Virus record (IMG/VR): IMGVR_UViG_3300042114_000045
Location: 1 to 64,000 of that record
Source of the DNA: a virus
Length of the DNA: 64,000 bases
Direction: 5' to 3' (one strand)
This document shows positions 10,812 to 20,762 of the stretch, in pieces (within the stretch, counting starts at the first letter, position 1; every line of letters begins with the position of its first letter). The notes beneath the pieces were generated by a model, which was not told the DNA's origin, did not search any database, and saw only the letters and a list, made by a program, of their open reading frames with translations. Made by a program: the position numbers and the translations under genes.

Positions 10812-11396
10812 TTATTGTACTTTATAAGCATCCATATATGCTTGTGTGTTATCCATATCTTTTTGAACAGCTTGTCTGTTTAATGCAGAACTTTTAAGAT
10901 TATCTTTTAGTTGTGTATGACTATCACCGTAAGCTAGTATACCTACTCCTGCGTTAAGAGCTGATAGACCAGTTGTTATACCAGCACCATACTTATCCAT
11001 AAATCCCATATTATTTTTAGTAGCTGCACCAGAAGCAGATAAATCTAGTTGATCTAAGTTTGATATTGTACCATCTGCACCGAATACTGGTTTCCACGGT
11101 TTTGTATCTAAACCAATATAGTTACCAGAATTACCTTTCATCATATCAGAAAAAACACTACTAGACAAACTATTCTTTTGTGCAGCAGTACTGAGTGCAG
11201 CAATCTCAGCATTGGTATTTTTACCACTATATAGCTGTTTTATTCGCTCATTAATATCTAATTGACCAGTAGTAGAACTGCTAGTAGATAAGTTAGGCAT
11301 TGCCTCTAAATTAATTTCAGCAAGTCCATTAGTGCCTGATTTTCCATTTGACAACAATGGAATAGCTAGCACATTCTTTATTTTAGTATTTTTCAT
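10812..11396 (-). CDS. Putative internal virion protein
   Basis: 194 residues, low complexity at the N-terminus (Ser/Thr/Asn/Gly), no cysteine, and a mildly hydrophobic glycine/alanine stretch near residues 135-155. AAAGGG precedes the ATG. It sits ten bases upstream of the 404-residue gene and behind a promoter-like motif at 11,426-11,440. Function unknown; the neighbourhood suggests a minor capsid-internal or connector component. Confidence 0.7.
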   Translation of the reverse strand: MKNTKIKNVLAIPLLSNGKSGTNGLAEINLEAMPNLSTSSSTTGQLDINERIKQLYSGKNTNAEIAALSTAAQKNSLSSSVFSDMMKGNSGNYIGLDTKPWKPVFGADGTISNLDQLDLSASGAATKNNMGFMDKYGAGITTGLSALNAGVGILAYGDSHTQLKDNLKSSALNRQAVQKDMDNTQAYMDAYKVQ

Positions 11397-11425
11397 GTAT
11401 ACCCTTTTTACTTATATTATTCTAC

Positions 11426-11440
11426 TATTATACAATACAC
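11426..11440 (-). promoter_or_regulatory. Promoter-like motif GTGTATTGTATAATA
   Basis: Read on the minus strand this 15-mer contains an extended-type -10 (TATTGTATAAT). It lies in the short gap upstream of the 194-residue gene. Near-identical copies occur in minus-strand gaps at 31,657 and 51,838. No good -35 hexamer is present. Confidence 0.5.
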
Positions 11441-11463
11441 AATCTTATGTACACCTGAACTTA

Positions 11464-13518
11464 CTATCCCCTGAAACCAGGTTTATTGCCAAATGAACTG
11501 AACTTAGCATAGGTATCAACTACGTATTTATCAGGTCTTGCGTAAGCACCTCTAACAGTCTGATCATAAACACCTGAAAAGTTATACCTCATATTACTTG
11601 CGTACTCTGGTGCACTATCTTTTAACTGTTTTTTTAATCTGCGGCTTTCCTCATTTTCATCATCTATTCTACCTTGTAGCTTTATTCTGTCCTCACTACT
11701 CAGTAGATTTACTGTATGATTTACTATACTTAAACTTTCTTGTATTTCTACCATAGTAAGCGAAGGTTTATTAGCTAGTACTGCTTTAAATTTATCTATA
11801 TCAGTACCATTGGCTATGGCAGCTTCGTTGGCTGCAGCATTACTGATAGTTTGAGCTGCTGTAAATATTGCTAAAGCAACTAAAGCATATTGAGCATACC
11901 TTGCTTGAGCACCTTTTATTATACCCATCTGCATACCAAGACTAAGTACTGTAGAAGCTACAAACGCATAACCTACTGCTGCACTAACTTCAAATGCTGC
12001 AGGCCCCATCCACCAAGCCATAATACAAGTAATTATTATTGAGATAACTTGGTCGTATGGGCATGGATTTCCTGACTCAGTTTTTACAGTCATACCCATA
12101 AACATCAGTTCCATTTTAACTGCTGGAGGTAGTGCTAACCACCAACTATTCCTTATCTTATACACAAAATACTCGGTACGAGCACTTGATGTTGTATGAC
12201 CATCATCATCTGTTGTTTCATATATAGTTATTTGTTTACAGCTATCACTTGCGTAAAGGTCAGGAGCTGGAAGATGTTGAATTTTACTCCATACCCTACC
12301 TATGTCATCACCATTCATACCTACTTGTGTATACCACATTCGTATATCATAAAACTCTTCATTAGTTAAAACAGCACCAGATTGAGCTTTTGCTCTAGCA
12401 GCAATGACCCTATCAATTTCGGTGTAGTCTGCTACTTTTGGATCACCTGATTCCTCTAATTGTGCTATACTATTTACTAGAGTTGTTGGTGTTCTAACGA
12501 ATACGTAGTTGAAGAAATTATCTATATCAGCATCATTTATCTGTAACTTATCCTGATCTGTTACATTAGCTATGGGTTTTCCGTACTTGTAGGCAGCGAT
12601 ATCAAGTATATCAATCAACCCTCTTAACTTTCTTCTATTGCTTTTACTTGTTGGTATTTCAACAGATAACTTCACAGAATCAAGTGTACCACCATATTTC
12701 ACATCTTTAAATGCTTGGTCTAAACCAGCTGACTCCATTATTGCTTTTATCTCTTCGTACCAAGCTGGATAAAACTCGGTAAGCATTCTTTGGCAATTAG
12801 CTTTAACTTTTGCTAGTATACTAATAATTTGTGAAACTGTATAAAGTAAATGATCACCTTGTTTTTCATTTATTATAGCACCAGTATTCACCAGTACTTC
12901 AGGAACTGTATTTTTTACTGTATTGAGTAGTTCTAGATTTGTTACAATATACTGCATTAAGTTACTAATGTACAGTGGCAACTCCTCCCTATCAGATGAT
13001 ATTACTGTTGGTATTCCACTACCGTAATTTACCATAGGGTACGTAGACATATCTTTATAAGTAGGAATCATAATACCTGTTGGACTAACTGGCATATTGT
13101 TATAAAAACTATTCCCTGTATAATTACTAAGACCAAAATAGAATACGTTACTAGTAACATTATGTGCATACTTGCTTTGGTAGTAGTACACCTTTGAAGA
13201 GTCATTGTCAATCTTAGAACTAATTTTAATAAAATCAACGCTAACGGAGGTATTAGTTGCTTTGGTTTTATCTACCAACTCAAGATCCGAGTACGCTACA
13301 ATAGAAGGTGTAGGAACAACACTATTAACAACACCTATTCTAAACATAAATGTATCAGTATCCTTATCAGCAATGTTGTTTTCAAGAAACGTTACTGTTT
13401 GGTCAACATAATTTACTATCTTAACAAGGTCATCTTTATCGAATGCAGACGCGTCTGAATCCCAAACTAACTTTAATTTAGTTGAGGAGTTAGTATTATT
13501 TGTTGCACTACATCCCAT
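11464..13518 (-). CDS. Putative ejection protein with hydrophobic segments
   Basis: About 684 residues. Residues about 480-560 form two to three hydrophobic segments (around MAWWMGPAAFEVSAAVGY and YALVALAIFTAA), followed by a charged C-terminal helix (residues about 620-640, Glu/Arg/Lys-rich). Such segments in a phage internal protein suggest insertion into the cell envelope during DNA entry, as proposed for other podovirus ejection proteins; this is inference. The ATG at 13,527 touches GGAAGG, so the ATG nine bases later (13,518, MGCSATNN) is the better start. It overlaps the end of the upstream gene by 11 bases. Confidence 0.7.
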   Translation of the reverse strand: MGCSATNNTNSSTKLKLVWDSDASAFDKDDLVKIVNYVDQTVTFLENNIADKDTDTFMFRIGVVNSVVPTPSIVAYSDLELVDKTKATNTSVSVDFIKISSKIDNDSSKVYYYQSKYAHNVTSNVFYFGLSNYTGNSFYNNMPVSPTGIMIPTYKDMSTYPMVNYGSGIPTVISSDREELPLYISNLMQYIVTNLELLNTVKNTVPEVLVNTGAIINEKQGDHLLYTVSQIISILAKVKANCQRMLTEFYPAWYEEIKAIMESAGLDQAFKDVKYGGTLDSVKLSVEIPTSKSNRRKLRGLIDILDIAAYKYGKPIANVTDQDKLQINDADIDNFFNYVFVRTPTTLVNSIAQLEESGDPKVADYTEIDRVIAARAKAQSGAVLTNEEFYDIRMWYTQVGMNGDDIGRVWSKIQHLPAPDLYASDSCKQITIYETTDDDGHTTSSARTEYFVYKIRNSWWLALPPAVKMELMFMGMTVKTESGNPCPYDQVISIIITCIMAWWMGPAAFEVSAAVGYAFVASTVLSLGMQMGIIKGAQARYAQYALVALAIFTAAQTISNAAANEAAIANGTDIDKFKAVLANKPSLTMVEIQESLSIVNHTVNLLSSEDRIKLQGRIDDENEESRRLKKQLKDSAPEYASNMRYNFSGVYDQTVRGAYARPDKYVVDTYAKFSSFGNKPGFRG

Positions 13519-14257
13519 AGTATTCATCCTTCCAAGTATTATAGTGTTTATCAGTAATATTGAGTAAGTACTTATGTTTTATATACTCTAGCATGTCAAA
13601 GTAAGTATACATAAAAGTATACAATTTTTCCTTATCATTTTTTTCTTCGTTATTAACAATATCTACGAGTTTGATTATGAACGTTTTAAACAGGTACTCA
13701 TACACTTCTTTACTATTATCATCACTATTAATCAGTGTGAGCATGTCTTTACCGATTATAAGGTAACTTTTATACATTCTACCTAACTCTTCGTTAGTTC
13801 TAGTGTAGTTACTAGAGTAACCTTCTAATATTGATAAATATAAGTTATTTTCTTCAGCAGCTTCAATAGTAGCTGTACATATAATTGATATACCTTTAAA
13901 TACATTTACTACGTCATCTAGAGCTGTAATAAAAGCACACCCAATACTACCTAACCCTAGAGCATTTGTCACATCATATATAACTCTTTTTATTTCTCTG
14001 TACAACTTAGCGATCAAACACGTTGGCGTACTACCATCATAAATATCTTTTATGAATTGTGATAGTTCTATCCCGTCCATTAACCCATCTGGAGTTACTA
14101 CTGCATACTTATCCCAGAACCCAATGTCATTATCCGCATTGCCAAATACATTAACGTAGCTTCCACTATGTAACTGCGTGGATTTTAAAGCAGTTAGTAA
14201 GTTCTCGCTAGGAGACTTACCAAATGAATAAGATATTGGTGAAAATGATGAAATCAT
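13508..14257 (-). CDS. Late structural protein of unknown function
   Basis: 249 residues, predicted mixed with several amphipathic helices (around YEYLFKTFIIKLVDI) and no recognised domain. It sits 3 bases after the stop of the upstream 319-residue gene and overlaps the next one, so it belongs to the virion operon. A tail or internal component is likely from context only. Confidence 0.7.
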   Translation of the reverse strand: MISSFSPISYSFGKSPSENLLTALKSTQLHSGSYVNVFGNADNDIGFWDKYAVVTPDGLMDGIELSQFIKDIYDGSTPTCLIAKLYREIKRVIYDVTNALGLGSIGCAFITALDDVVNVFKGISIICTATIEAAEENNLYLSILEGYSSNYTRTNEELGRMYKSYLIIGKDMLTLINSDDNSKEVYEYLFKTFIIKLVDIVNNEEKNDKEKLYTFMYTYFDMLEYIKHKYLLNITDKHYNTWKDEYYGM

Positions 14258-14260
14258 ATA

Positions 14261-15220
14261 CTAGATAGCACTTCTATTTAAGTCAGCTATTATGCTACCT
14301 GTACTAGTGGAAGCATTTTTTATACCATTTACTAAAGCCTCTCTAAATGATAGTTCACCAGCGGTTTCAGCAATTTTCGCATTTGACAATAACGCTGCTC
14401 TCTCGTCAGCAGTTTTAAGTAAATCTTTTAGGTTAACTATATCATAACCTTTAATTTGTTGGTCAACAATACCAGGGCTAGTTGTATTAACTGGATCTGA
14501 TTCAAGTGTACCTGATTGAATAAATATTTCTCCATCTACTTTTGGAGTAACTGTAACAGTAGTACCGTAGACTTGTTGTGCAGCAGGTAAAGGATTTGCT
14601 CCATTATACGTTGCGATAGCAGCAGCATTTTTAAGGAAATTACCAGCAGAATTAACTCTATAGTAGTAAGTATCACCTGTCAATGTATCAGTAACTGGAG
14701 AATACTTATCTGTACCAAAAGAATACGACACAGTACTTTTAACACCCCAGTTTTTAACTAATTCAGCTCTTGTTTTTAGTTGATTTAGCTTAGCAACTTC
14801 AATACTAACTATAGCTAATTCAACAGATTTTTGTTTTTCAGCAACTGTTGCTGTTGTAAGAGCAATCTCTTCAATAGTTTTTTGGCTATTAAGATCAATA
14901 GCGTATACTTCAGCTTCAGTTTTAACCCTATTTAATTCAGCAGTTTCATTAAATTTTAATAGGTCTAATGCTACACCAAGGGCTTTATCATTTATCTGTG
15001 TGTACACTTGTTTTAGAAAATCAGCATAAGCTGTTGTCTTTTGTACTACGTCCATCTCAGCATTATCTATTGAGCTTAGATAAGTTTCAAACTTATCAAG
15101 TACTGTTTGAAAAGGAGAGGTTGAGTTATTTATTAGATTATCTAGGATAGCATTTGTTACATCATAGAATTCTCTTGTGTTAATAGATCTATCACCTATT
15201 ACTTGTCTAGTTACTGCCAT
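14261..15220 (-). CDS. Late structural protein with long helical N-terminal half
   Basis: 319 residues. Residues about 85-160 are Glu/Ala/Val/Lys-rich and coiled-coil-like (VKTEAEVYAIDLNSQK onward); residues 165-240 look beta-rich. No cysteine. ATG preceded by AAAAAGG. Similar coiled-coil/beta proteins occur in podovirus tail or neck regions, but no family can be named. Confidence 0.7.
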   Translation of the reverse strand: MAVTRQVIGDRSINTREFYDVTNAILDNLINNSTSPFQTVLDKFETYLSSIDNAEMDVVQKTTAYADFLKQVYTQINDKALGVALDLLKFNETAELNRVKTEAEVYAIDLNSQKTIEEIALTTATVAEKQKSVELAIVSIEVAKLNQLKTRAELVKNWGVKSTVSYSFGTDKYSPVTDTLTGDTYYYRVNSAGNFLKNAAAIATYNGANPLPAAQQVYGTTVTVTPKVDGEIFIQSGTLESDPVNTTSPGIVDQQIKGYDIVNLKDLLKTADERAALLSNAKIAETAGELSFREALVNGIKNASTSTGSIIADLNRSAI

Positions 15221-15233
15221 ATTATTTACCTTT

Positions 15234-16076
15234 TTATTGTTTATCTACAACAAAACTACCGTAGAAGCCACCAAATCCATAGGATACAACACAACCAGTT
15301 CCTTGTTCGTTTGTATCTTCTATAAACATAAGCATATCTACTAACGAAGACATACCTTGTGTATTACCGTGTAATCCTGTATATGATAATATCTTACCAT
15401 AATGTTCTTTAATATTATCTTTAAATCCGTTATAATAGGTAATAATACTATCTGCCGGAGTAAAAACTTTTTTAAGTGAATCAAATATAGGGTATGAGTA
15501 AACACCGTATGAGTACGTAGTTTTAATATCTTTTATTTCTGTACCCTCACCTTCTTTAGAGAATACACATATAATGTACCCTTCACCAAGTACGGTAGGT
15601 AATCTATACTCTTTTAGCATATCTATGTTACTTTGTTGTAACTTATCTTCAGCTATAACTACGACGTGTTTGCATTTACCGCTGTCTAGTAATTGTTGTG
15701 CTTTATCGAGCGCCCATACACCACTAGACCAACCAGTAGCTATAATATCAACATAACTAATATTGTTATTAATGCTAAGCACGCTAACATATTTGTTAAC
15801 CATATAACTCATATTAGACAGAACGTACTTTTGTGGTGTACTATCAGTCTCAACAGTATACCTTAACTCACTTGTATGGTGTGCTTCACCACCAACGTAT
15901 ATTACACCCACGTCTCCGTCAAGTACTATACTATCTAGAAATTCTCTGCAGTAAGGACTACTAATATTACCAGTTGTAATATGCTCGTTATATTGAACAG
16001 GGGTATATAACCTAAATAGGTTATTATCTACGTCATAGTTGCTTGATAGCATATGCTTATATTTACTTAAAATCAT
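15234..16076 (-). CDS. Thiolase-fold, ketoacyl-synthase-III-like protein (probably catalytically inactive)
   Basis: 280 residues. Residues 105-172 follow the FabH/KAS III nucleophile region: ISYVDIIATGWSSGVWALDK, then LLDSGKCKHVVVIAEDK, then the counterpart of LFGDGAGA (VLGEGYIICVFS, 162-173). Near the C-terminus HGNT (236-239) matches the YGNT motif that carries the catalytic Asn, and SYGFGGFYGSFVV (265-277) matches the final glycine-rich strand. The catalytic Cys position holds Ser (117/118) and the catalytic His appears replaced (YYNGFKDN, 214-221), so it probably lost condensing activity. It is shorter than FabH (about 317). It sits between tail-type genes, so a structural role or acyl/pantetheine binding is possible. 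ATG has AAAGGA upstream. Confidence 0.65.
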   Translation of the reverse strand: MILSKYKHMLSSNYDVDNNLFRLYTPVQYNEHITTGNISSPYCREFLDSIVLDGDVGVIYVGGEAHHTSELRYTVETDSTPQKYVLSNMSYMVNKYVSVLSINNNISYVDIIATGWSSGVWALDKAQQLLDSGKCKHVVVIAEDKLQQSNIDMLKEYRLPTVLGEGYIICVFSKEGEGTEIKDIKTTYSYGVYSYPIFDSLKKVFTPADSIITYYNGFKDNIKEHYGKILSYTGLHGNTQGMSSLVDMLMFIEDTNEQGTGCVVSYGFGGFYGSFVVDKQ

Positions 16077-16085
16077 TTGTTTCCT

Positions 16086-17207
16086 TTATATATACTTATC
16101 GGCTTTTGTAGTATAGATTGGGTATTGTAGAAATCCAATCTCTTTCTCAGAAGATGTAGTAGCATATCCTGGTAATGAAGGAGCAGATACTTTCCATCCA
16201 AGTATGCTATTAAATATCGCACCAAAAAACGATGCTTCTTTTCTTTCTGATTTAAACATAGTCTCTGTTTTATGTATAACATATCTACTTTCAATAGTTT
16301 TTTCGCCGGTAGGCCTAAATAACGCGTAGTAACTTCTTGATATACCTAATCCTTCAGCGTATGCGCTTTTTGAATCTCTTTTAACATATGTACTTGTTGT
16401 ACTGCACGTGTTAACCCTTTTCATGTACACTAGGTATAGATACTTAGATGTAGAATATACACCACTATTACTAGTAGGTGTGTATGATGTTATTGTAGCT
16501 GTACTTGAAGTAACTGGATATAATGCATCAATAGTTGATATACTACCACCAATATGAATTTTACCTACGTTATTACTACCAAAACCAAAAAACTTACTTG
16601 TAGTACCGCCATTAGTAGCTTCTAAGATATCTTGTATATTACTTCGTTGTTGGCTGGCAGACATATTTTGTATAGCTTCAGTAACTGTGTTAAATGATAT
16701 ATTCCCAGAAGTATCAGACGTGCTTGCAGTATTAGCTAACGGTAGTCTAGCATTTTGCGGAACTATTAAAGTACATTCTCCGTGTATATCAAGTATTGGT
16801 CTATTAGAATCAAACGTTAACTTATTTAGTGAATTCTTTATAGTTATACCAAATGATGCAGAACTACTGCTATAAATACTTACTTCAGTAAACACAACTA
16901 CGGTTGGTCTATCACCTACGTATCCTAGGGTGATAACTAAAGTACCATCATTTGTATCAATAGCTTGACCTAGAACAGCACCATAAGACTGAGCAGTGTT
17001 AAACCTCAAAAAACATAAATACACAACATCTGTATGTACTATTGGTACTCTAAATACCTCAGTCTTTAATGTATCACTTGTGAAATTAATAGTTATATTA
17101 TTATTTGTACCATTGATGGTAGTAAAATGAACTAGTGTTGAATAATCAGAAGCACCGTTCATTAATAAATGTCCATGCTTATTTAACGCAAACATTCCAT
17201 ATTGCAT
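16086..17207 (-). CDS. Tail-associated structural protein
   Basis: 373 residues, beta-rich, opening with MQYGMFALNKHGHLLMNG, a style common at the N-terminus of small tail-tip or fibre proteins of phages ('plays as object with default state'). Rich in Ser/Thr/Asn, one membrane-neutral hydrophobic patch near residue 95. An AGGGAGG ribosome binding site lies seven bases before the ATG. It lies between the 1,183-residue protein and the KAS-like protein. The exact role is unknown. Confidence 0.7.
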   Translation of the reverse strand: MQYGMFALNKHGHLLMNGASDYSTLVHFTTINGTNNNITINFTSDTLKTEVFRVPIVHTDVVYLCFLRFNTAQSYGAVLGQAIDTNDGTLVITLGYVGDRPTVVVFTEVSIYSSSSASFGITIKNSLNKLTFDSNRPILDIHGECTLIVPQNARLPLANTASTSDTSGNISFNTVTEAIQNMSASQQRSNIQDILEATNGGTTSKFFGFGSNNVGKIHIGGSISTIDALYPVTSSTATITSYTPTSNSGVYSTSKYLYLVYMKRVNTCSTTSTYVKRDSKSAYAEGLGISRSYYALFRPTGEKTIESRYVIHKTETMFKSERKEASFFGAIFNSILGWKVSAPSLPGYATTSSEKEIGFLQYPIYTTKADKYI

Positions 17208-17210
17208 CTT

Positions 17211-20200
17211 CTACCTCCCTAATATTATTACAGTTGTGTCAGCAATGTTGTCAGCACTTTGTGCATACAATTCAATAGAAGGGTATACACCACCAGTAAC
17301 AAGTCTAGCTCTATAATAGTTATAGTTTTCTGACAAAATACTATTCGTGCTGCTAGGAATTGTTATTACACGGAGTTCTGTGTAAAGTGGTAAAACAGAC
17401 CTACTAGTTATACTATTTTGGGCTTGAAGTAACACACCATCCACTACGTTTTTAATTGGTCCAGTTGTAGTACTGTTGGTGTTAATGTCACCTTTTAGTA
17501 GAATACTATCAATCGGAACTACTTTTGTTATTGTACTACCAGTTACCTTAAAGTATCCAATTGCATTAAATAGTACAGTAGACGTGTCTAAAGTAACTTT
17601 TCCTGTGCTATCCTTTATTCTAATACCATATTCGTTATTTTGTTCAATAGGAGCACTATTAATATCAAACGTAGTTTTTATAGTCGGTATACTTCTATCA
17701 TCTATTCTACCAAACACATCTTGAAAGATACTAGTAATAGGTCCAACACTTGTTACATCAAATAATCTAGTAACTAATGCATTATCACTTTCCGTAGCTG
17801 TGTACCTTATACTATCTACGTATTGTTTATATTTTGAAGTAACCACATAATCAGAGATGACTTTATTTCGTTCTTTCACAGCCACTGCTGAGAACAACAT
17901 ATCGTTAAATTGAATACCTAAATGTCTTGTTAGTTTACTAGCAAGTAAATCGATATAGTTACTACAAGTACCAATATAAACATTATCAACCCAATGGTCA
18001 ATAAAACTAATAGTATCTTCAATTCTACTAATATTATCAATTTTTGAATACTTACTCTTATTCTGTAATACTGACTGTATACTAGTTTCAATTGTGTAAC
18101 CCAACATTCTAGCACCTGTACTACTATAGTTGTTATAGTCGTAATTGCCAGCAGTGTAACAATCCCGTATTTCACATAGCCATTGTAAACTATTAAGCAT
18201 AGTCATATTAGCACAATATTCAGCTATTTTACCTAACATCTCGATACTACCATTTGAGTACACTGTTGAGTGAACATTACATTCTATTCTAGCGCCGTAG
18301 TTAGTCCATTGCTTTGAGAAAGCATTATTTCTGTTATCAGCTGCATAACAACTGTGTAAATTATATATCATAGGTGCTAGTTCGCAATTTGTGGAAGGTA
18401 CACTTGTTATACCTAATGCCGCATCATAGGCTACTGAAGGTACATAACCTCTTGTGTACTTACCTGATACTTTACAAGCTATACCACACCATCCTGACTG
18501 CACTATATTAGTTTGCCCAAACTTAGATGCACAATGCCATACGTCACCTGCATCTTTATTTACTGCTGCATTGGTACTAGTATCATTATGCAACCATCCA
18601 TATAAGGCACTACTTTTATCAGCACTATAGTAGCAGTATTTCCATTCGTCATTATATTTTGTTACTCCGTAGACGTTAGGTGTTGTTGTATTATATAAAA
18701 TACCTCTTACAAACCATCCACTAGTACGACCACAAGTATGTTTGTATATTGAGTCTTGCATTGGTATATTAACGTTTAGATTACCAATAGTCTTTTTATA
18801 TTGTCCATAAGCATTATTAACTATACAAGTATCATCGCAAGTAATAGCTGCATATAATTTATATGCTGAATCAAACATCTCATGAATACTACTACCAGTA
18901 TCTGTTAAACCTGTGTTATAAGCTCGTATATCAAACGTGTCTTCTATATAAGTCATACAACTACTATAGGTGTCCATACTGGTTATTAGACAGTTTAAAG
19001 CATCAACTGTATCATTTCTTATAACATTAGTAAATGTAAGGTTATCAGTTCTATCATATAAATTACCAAGTATACCTACAGTAAAACTTTTATTAACAAC
19101 TTCGTATATAGCAGCACTTGTACAATATTCTGGATCTTGATACACCATACCACTATTGTAAATAGTAGCTAAGTCGTTACCTGTAACCCAACACTGCAAA
19201 AATGTAGTGTAGTAATTATAAGTAGTTACTTTATCTGATATCGTAGTAGTAGGTAGAACAGCTACGGAGTTAGCAACTGTATAAGTACTATCAACAGGGT
19301 AGGTAAATATAAAAGGATTAAACCCAGTGTATTTACTTGAACTTGTGTGCGTACTACTTGGTCTTTGTAAACCTGGACCATCAATGTTACCTAAATACCA
19401 CCCAGGTATTTTACTCTCAGGAACTCTTGCGTCTTTGTATGTCTCCATCATATAAAGGAACACACGCTCATCAGAACTCCAAGAGTTAAACATTCTAGGG
19501 TCTATAAAAGCTAGTTTCATTAACAAGGATACATGAGTTATATAAGGTCTACCAAGTATTGCACCATATAAGTTTTGTGTTGACTGAACACCTATCATCT
19601 GTGTAGGGTATTTATACCCATGAACTACGGAATCAGTATATAAGCTCATATTGCAAGACGATTGTGCTTTTGCATACGCAGTAGTACCATATACATCAAT
19701 AGCTATATTCTCAATTCCTTGGTACGGAAATACCTCTTTATTTGTACACGCAACAAGTCTATTACTTAATTCATTATATCGACTGGTATCAGTTATTGGG
19801 CTAAATAAACAGTAATAGTTATCTGCAATATTATTAGTGTATAAACATTGGATACCTGCGGCATTTTCAACTGTAGTATCTTTTGTTAGTGCAGCTATTG
19901 TATTAATATAAGATGGGTACTTAGCAATTAGGTTATACACCCTAGCTTTAAAGTACTCCAATGATGGTACCCTAAACGACGAATCAAAAAATGGATACAT
20001 TGTGTTACTTACATAGTCAATTAGCCTTAAACTATCTCTAAGAGCGTTTAGCTCAATGGTACTAAATCCAATCTTTTGTAACATAGCATTTAGTGTTATA
20101 TCAGTACCAACAACAGCATTAGTAAGTAACTGGACTTCATAATCTACGTTCGCCCATGACTGCAATAAACTTTTATATTTTTCAACAACTTCAACATTAA

Positions 20201-20762
20201 GTTTACTTGTTATATCATCTGTATTGTATGAAAATATATTTTGTATTATACTAACTGGTACAATATTCCATTCAGATACAGGCACAAACCTAACAGTATT
20301 AATAGGATCGATATCATCACATTCAATGATAAGTCTGTCTCTACCATATCTTTGCGCTAGTGAACTACCAGTTACTTCTCGTCTATACCTATAAGTATTA
20401 CCTGCTTGTATAATGTAGAATACATCTTTAATTAATGCGTCTCTCGTAGTTTTATCAAATACACTTTTATCCATTCCAAATAGATTTGCTCTGCTACCGA
20501 ATTGTGCATACATAGTATCAAGTAGTGCAGTTAATTTACTATTAAATAAATTAATATATACATTATCTGTACCTACTGGGGTTGTATTAACATACTCTAC
20601 AAATGTATCATATACACCTTTTATTTTTGCATATGGAAAATTATCGATGGTAATATTTGTTACTGCTGATAGCTTACTGTTTGGTTTTATACTTCCATCA
20701 AGATTAAATACTGTACTACTATAACCTAGTTTAATAGGCATTACACTATAAATTTTAGCCAT
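17211..20762 (-). CDS. Large tail or receptor-binding protein, Tyr/Cys-rich
   Basis: 1,183 residues, unusually rich in Tyr, Thr, Ser and Asn, with about 23 cysteines. No signal peptide and no long coiled coil. It starts on the A of the preceding stop (TAATG), so it is translationally coupled to the tail-tip-like protein. Size, composition and position point to a tail tip, hub or receptor-binding component; no domain was recognised. The CysxxxxCys-like pairs (for example CGIACK, CEIRDC) suggest disulfides or metal sites. Confidence 0.75.
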   Translation of the reverse strand: MAKIYSVMPIKLGYSSTVFNLDGSIKPNSKLSAVTNITIDNFPYAKIKGVYDTFVEYVNTTPVGTDNVYINLFNSKLTALLDTMYAQFGSRANLFGMDKSVFDKTTRDALIKDVFYIIQAGNTYRYRREVTGSSLAQRYGRDRLIIECDDIDPINTVRFVPVSEWNIVPVSIIQNIFSYNTDDITSKLNVEVVEKYKSLLQSWANVDYEVQLLTNAVVGTDITLNAMLQKIGFSTIELNALRDSLRLIDYVSNTMYPFFDSSFRVPSLEYFKARVYNLIAKYPSYINTIAALTKDTTVENAAGIQCLYTNNIADNYYCLFSPITDTSRYNELSNRLVACTNKEVFPYQGIENIAIDVYGTTAYAKAQSSCNMSLYTDSVVHGYKYPTQMIGVQSTQNLYGAILGRPYITHVSLLMKLAFIDPRMFNSWSSDERVFLYMMETYKDARVPESKIPGWYLGNIDGPGLQRPSSTHTSSSKYTGFNPFIFTYPVDSTYTVANSVAVLPTTTISDKVTTYNYYTTFLQCWVTGNDLATIYNSGMVYQDPEYCTSAAIYEVVNKSFTVGILGNLYDRTDNLTFTNVIRNDTVDALNCLITSMDTYSSCMTYIEDTFDIRAYNTGLTDTGSSIHEMFDSAYKLYAAITCDDTCIVNNAYGQYKKTIGNLNVNIPMQDSIYKHTCGRTSGWFVRGILYNTTTPNVYGVTKYNDEWKYCYYSADKSSALYGWLHNDTSTNAAVNKDAGDVWHCASKFGQTNIVQSGWCGIACKVSGKYTRGYVPSVAYDAALGITSVPSTNCELAPMIYNLHSCYAADNRNNAFSKQWTNYGARIECNVHSTVYSNGSIEMLGKIAEYCANMTMLNSLQWLCEIRDCYTAGNYDYNNYSSTGARMLGYTIETSIQSVLQNKSKYSKIDNISRIEDTISFIDHWVDNVYIGTCSNYIDLLASKLTRHLGIQFNDMLFSAVAVKERNKVISDYVVTSKYKQYVDSIRYTATESDNALVTRLFDVTSVGPITSIFQDVFGRIDDRSIPTIKTTFDINSAPIEQNNEYGIRIKDSTGKVTLDTSTVLFNAIGYFKVTGSTITKVVPIDSILLKGDINTNSTTTGPIKNVVDGVLLQAQNSITSRSVLPLYTELRVITIPSSTNSILSENYNYYRARLVTGGVYPSIELYAQSADNIADTTVIILGR

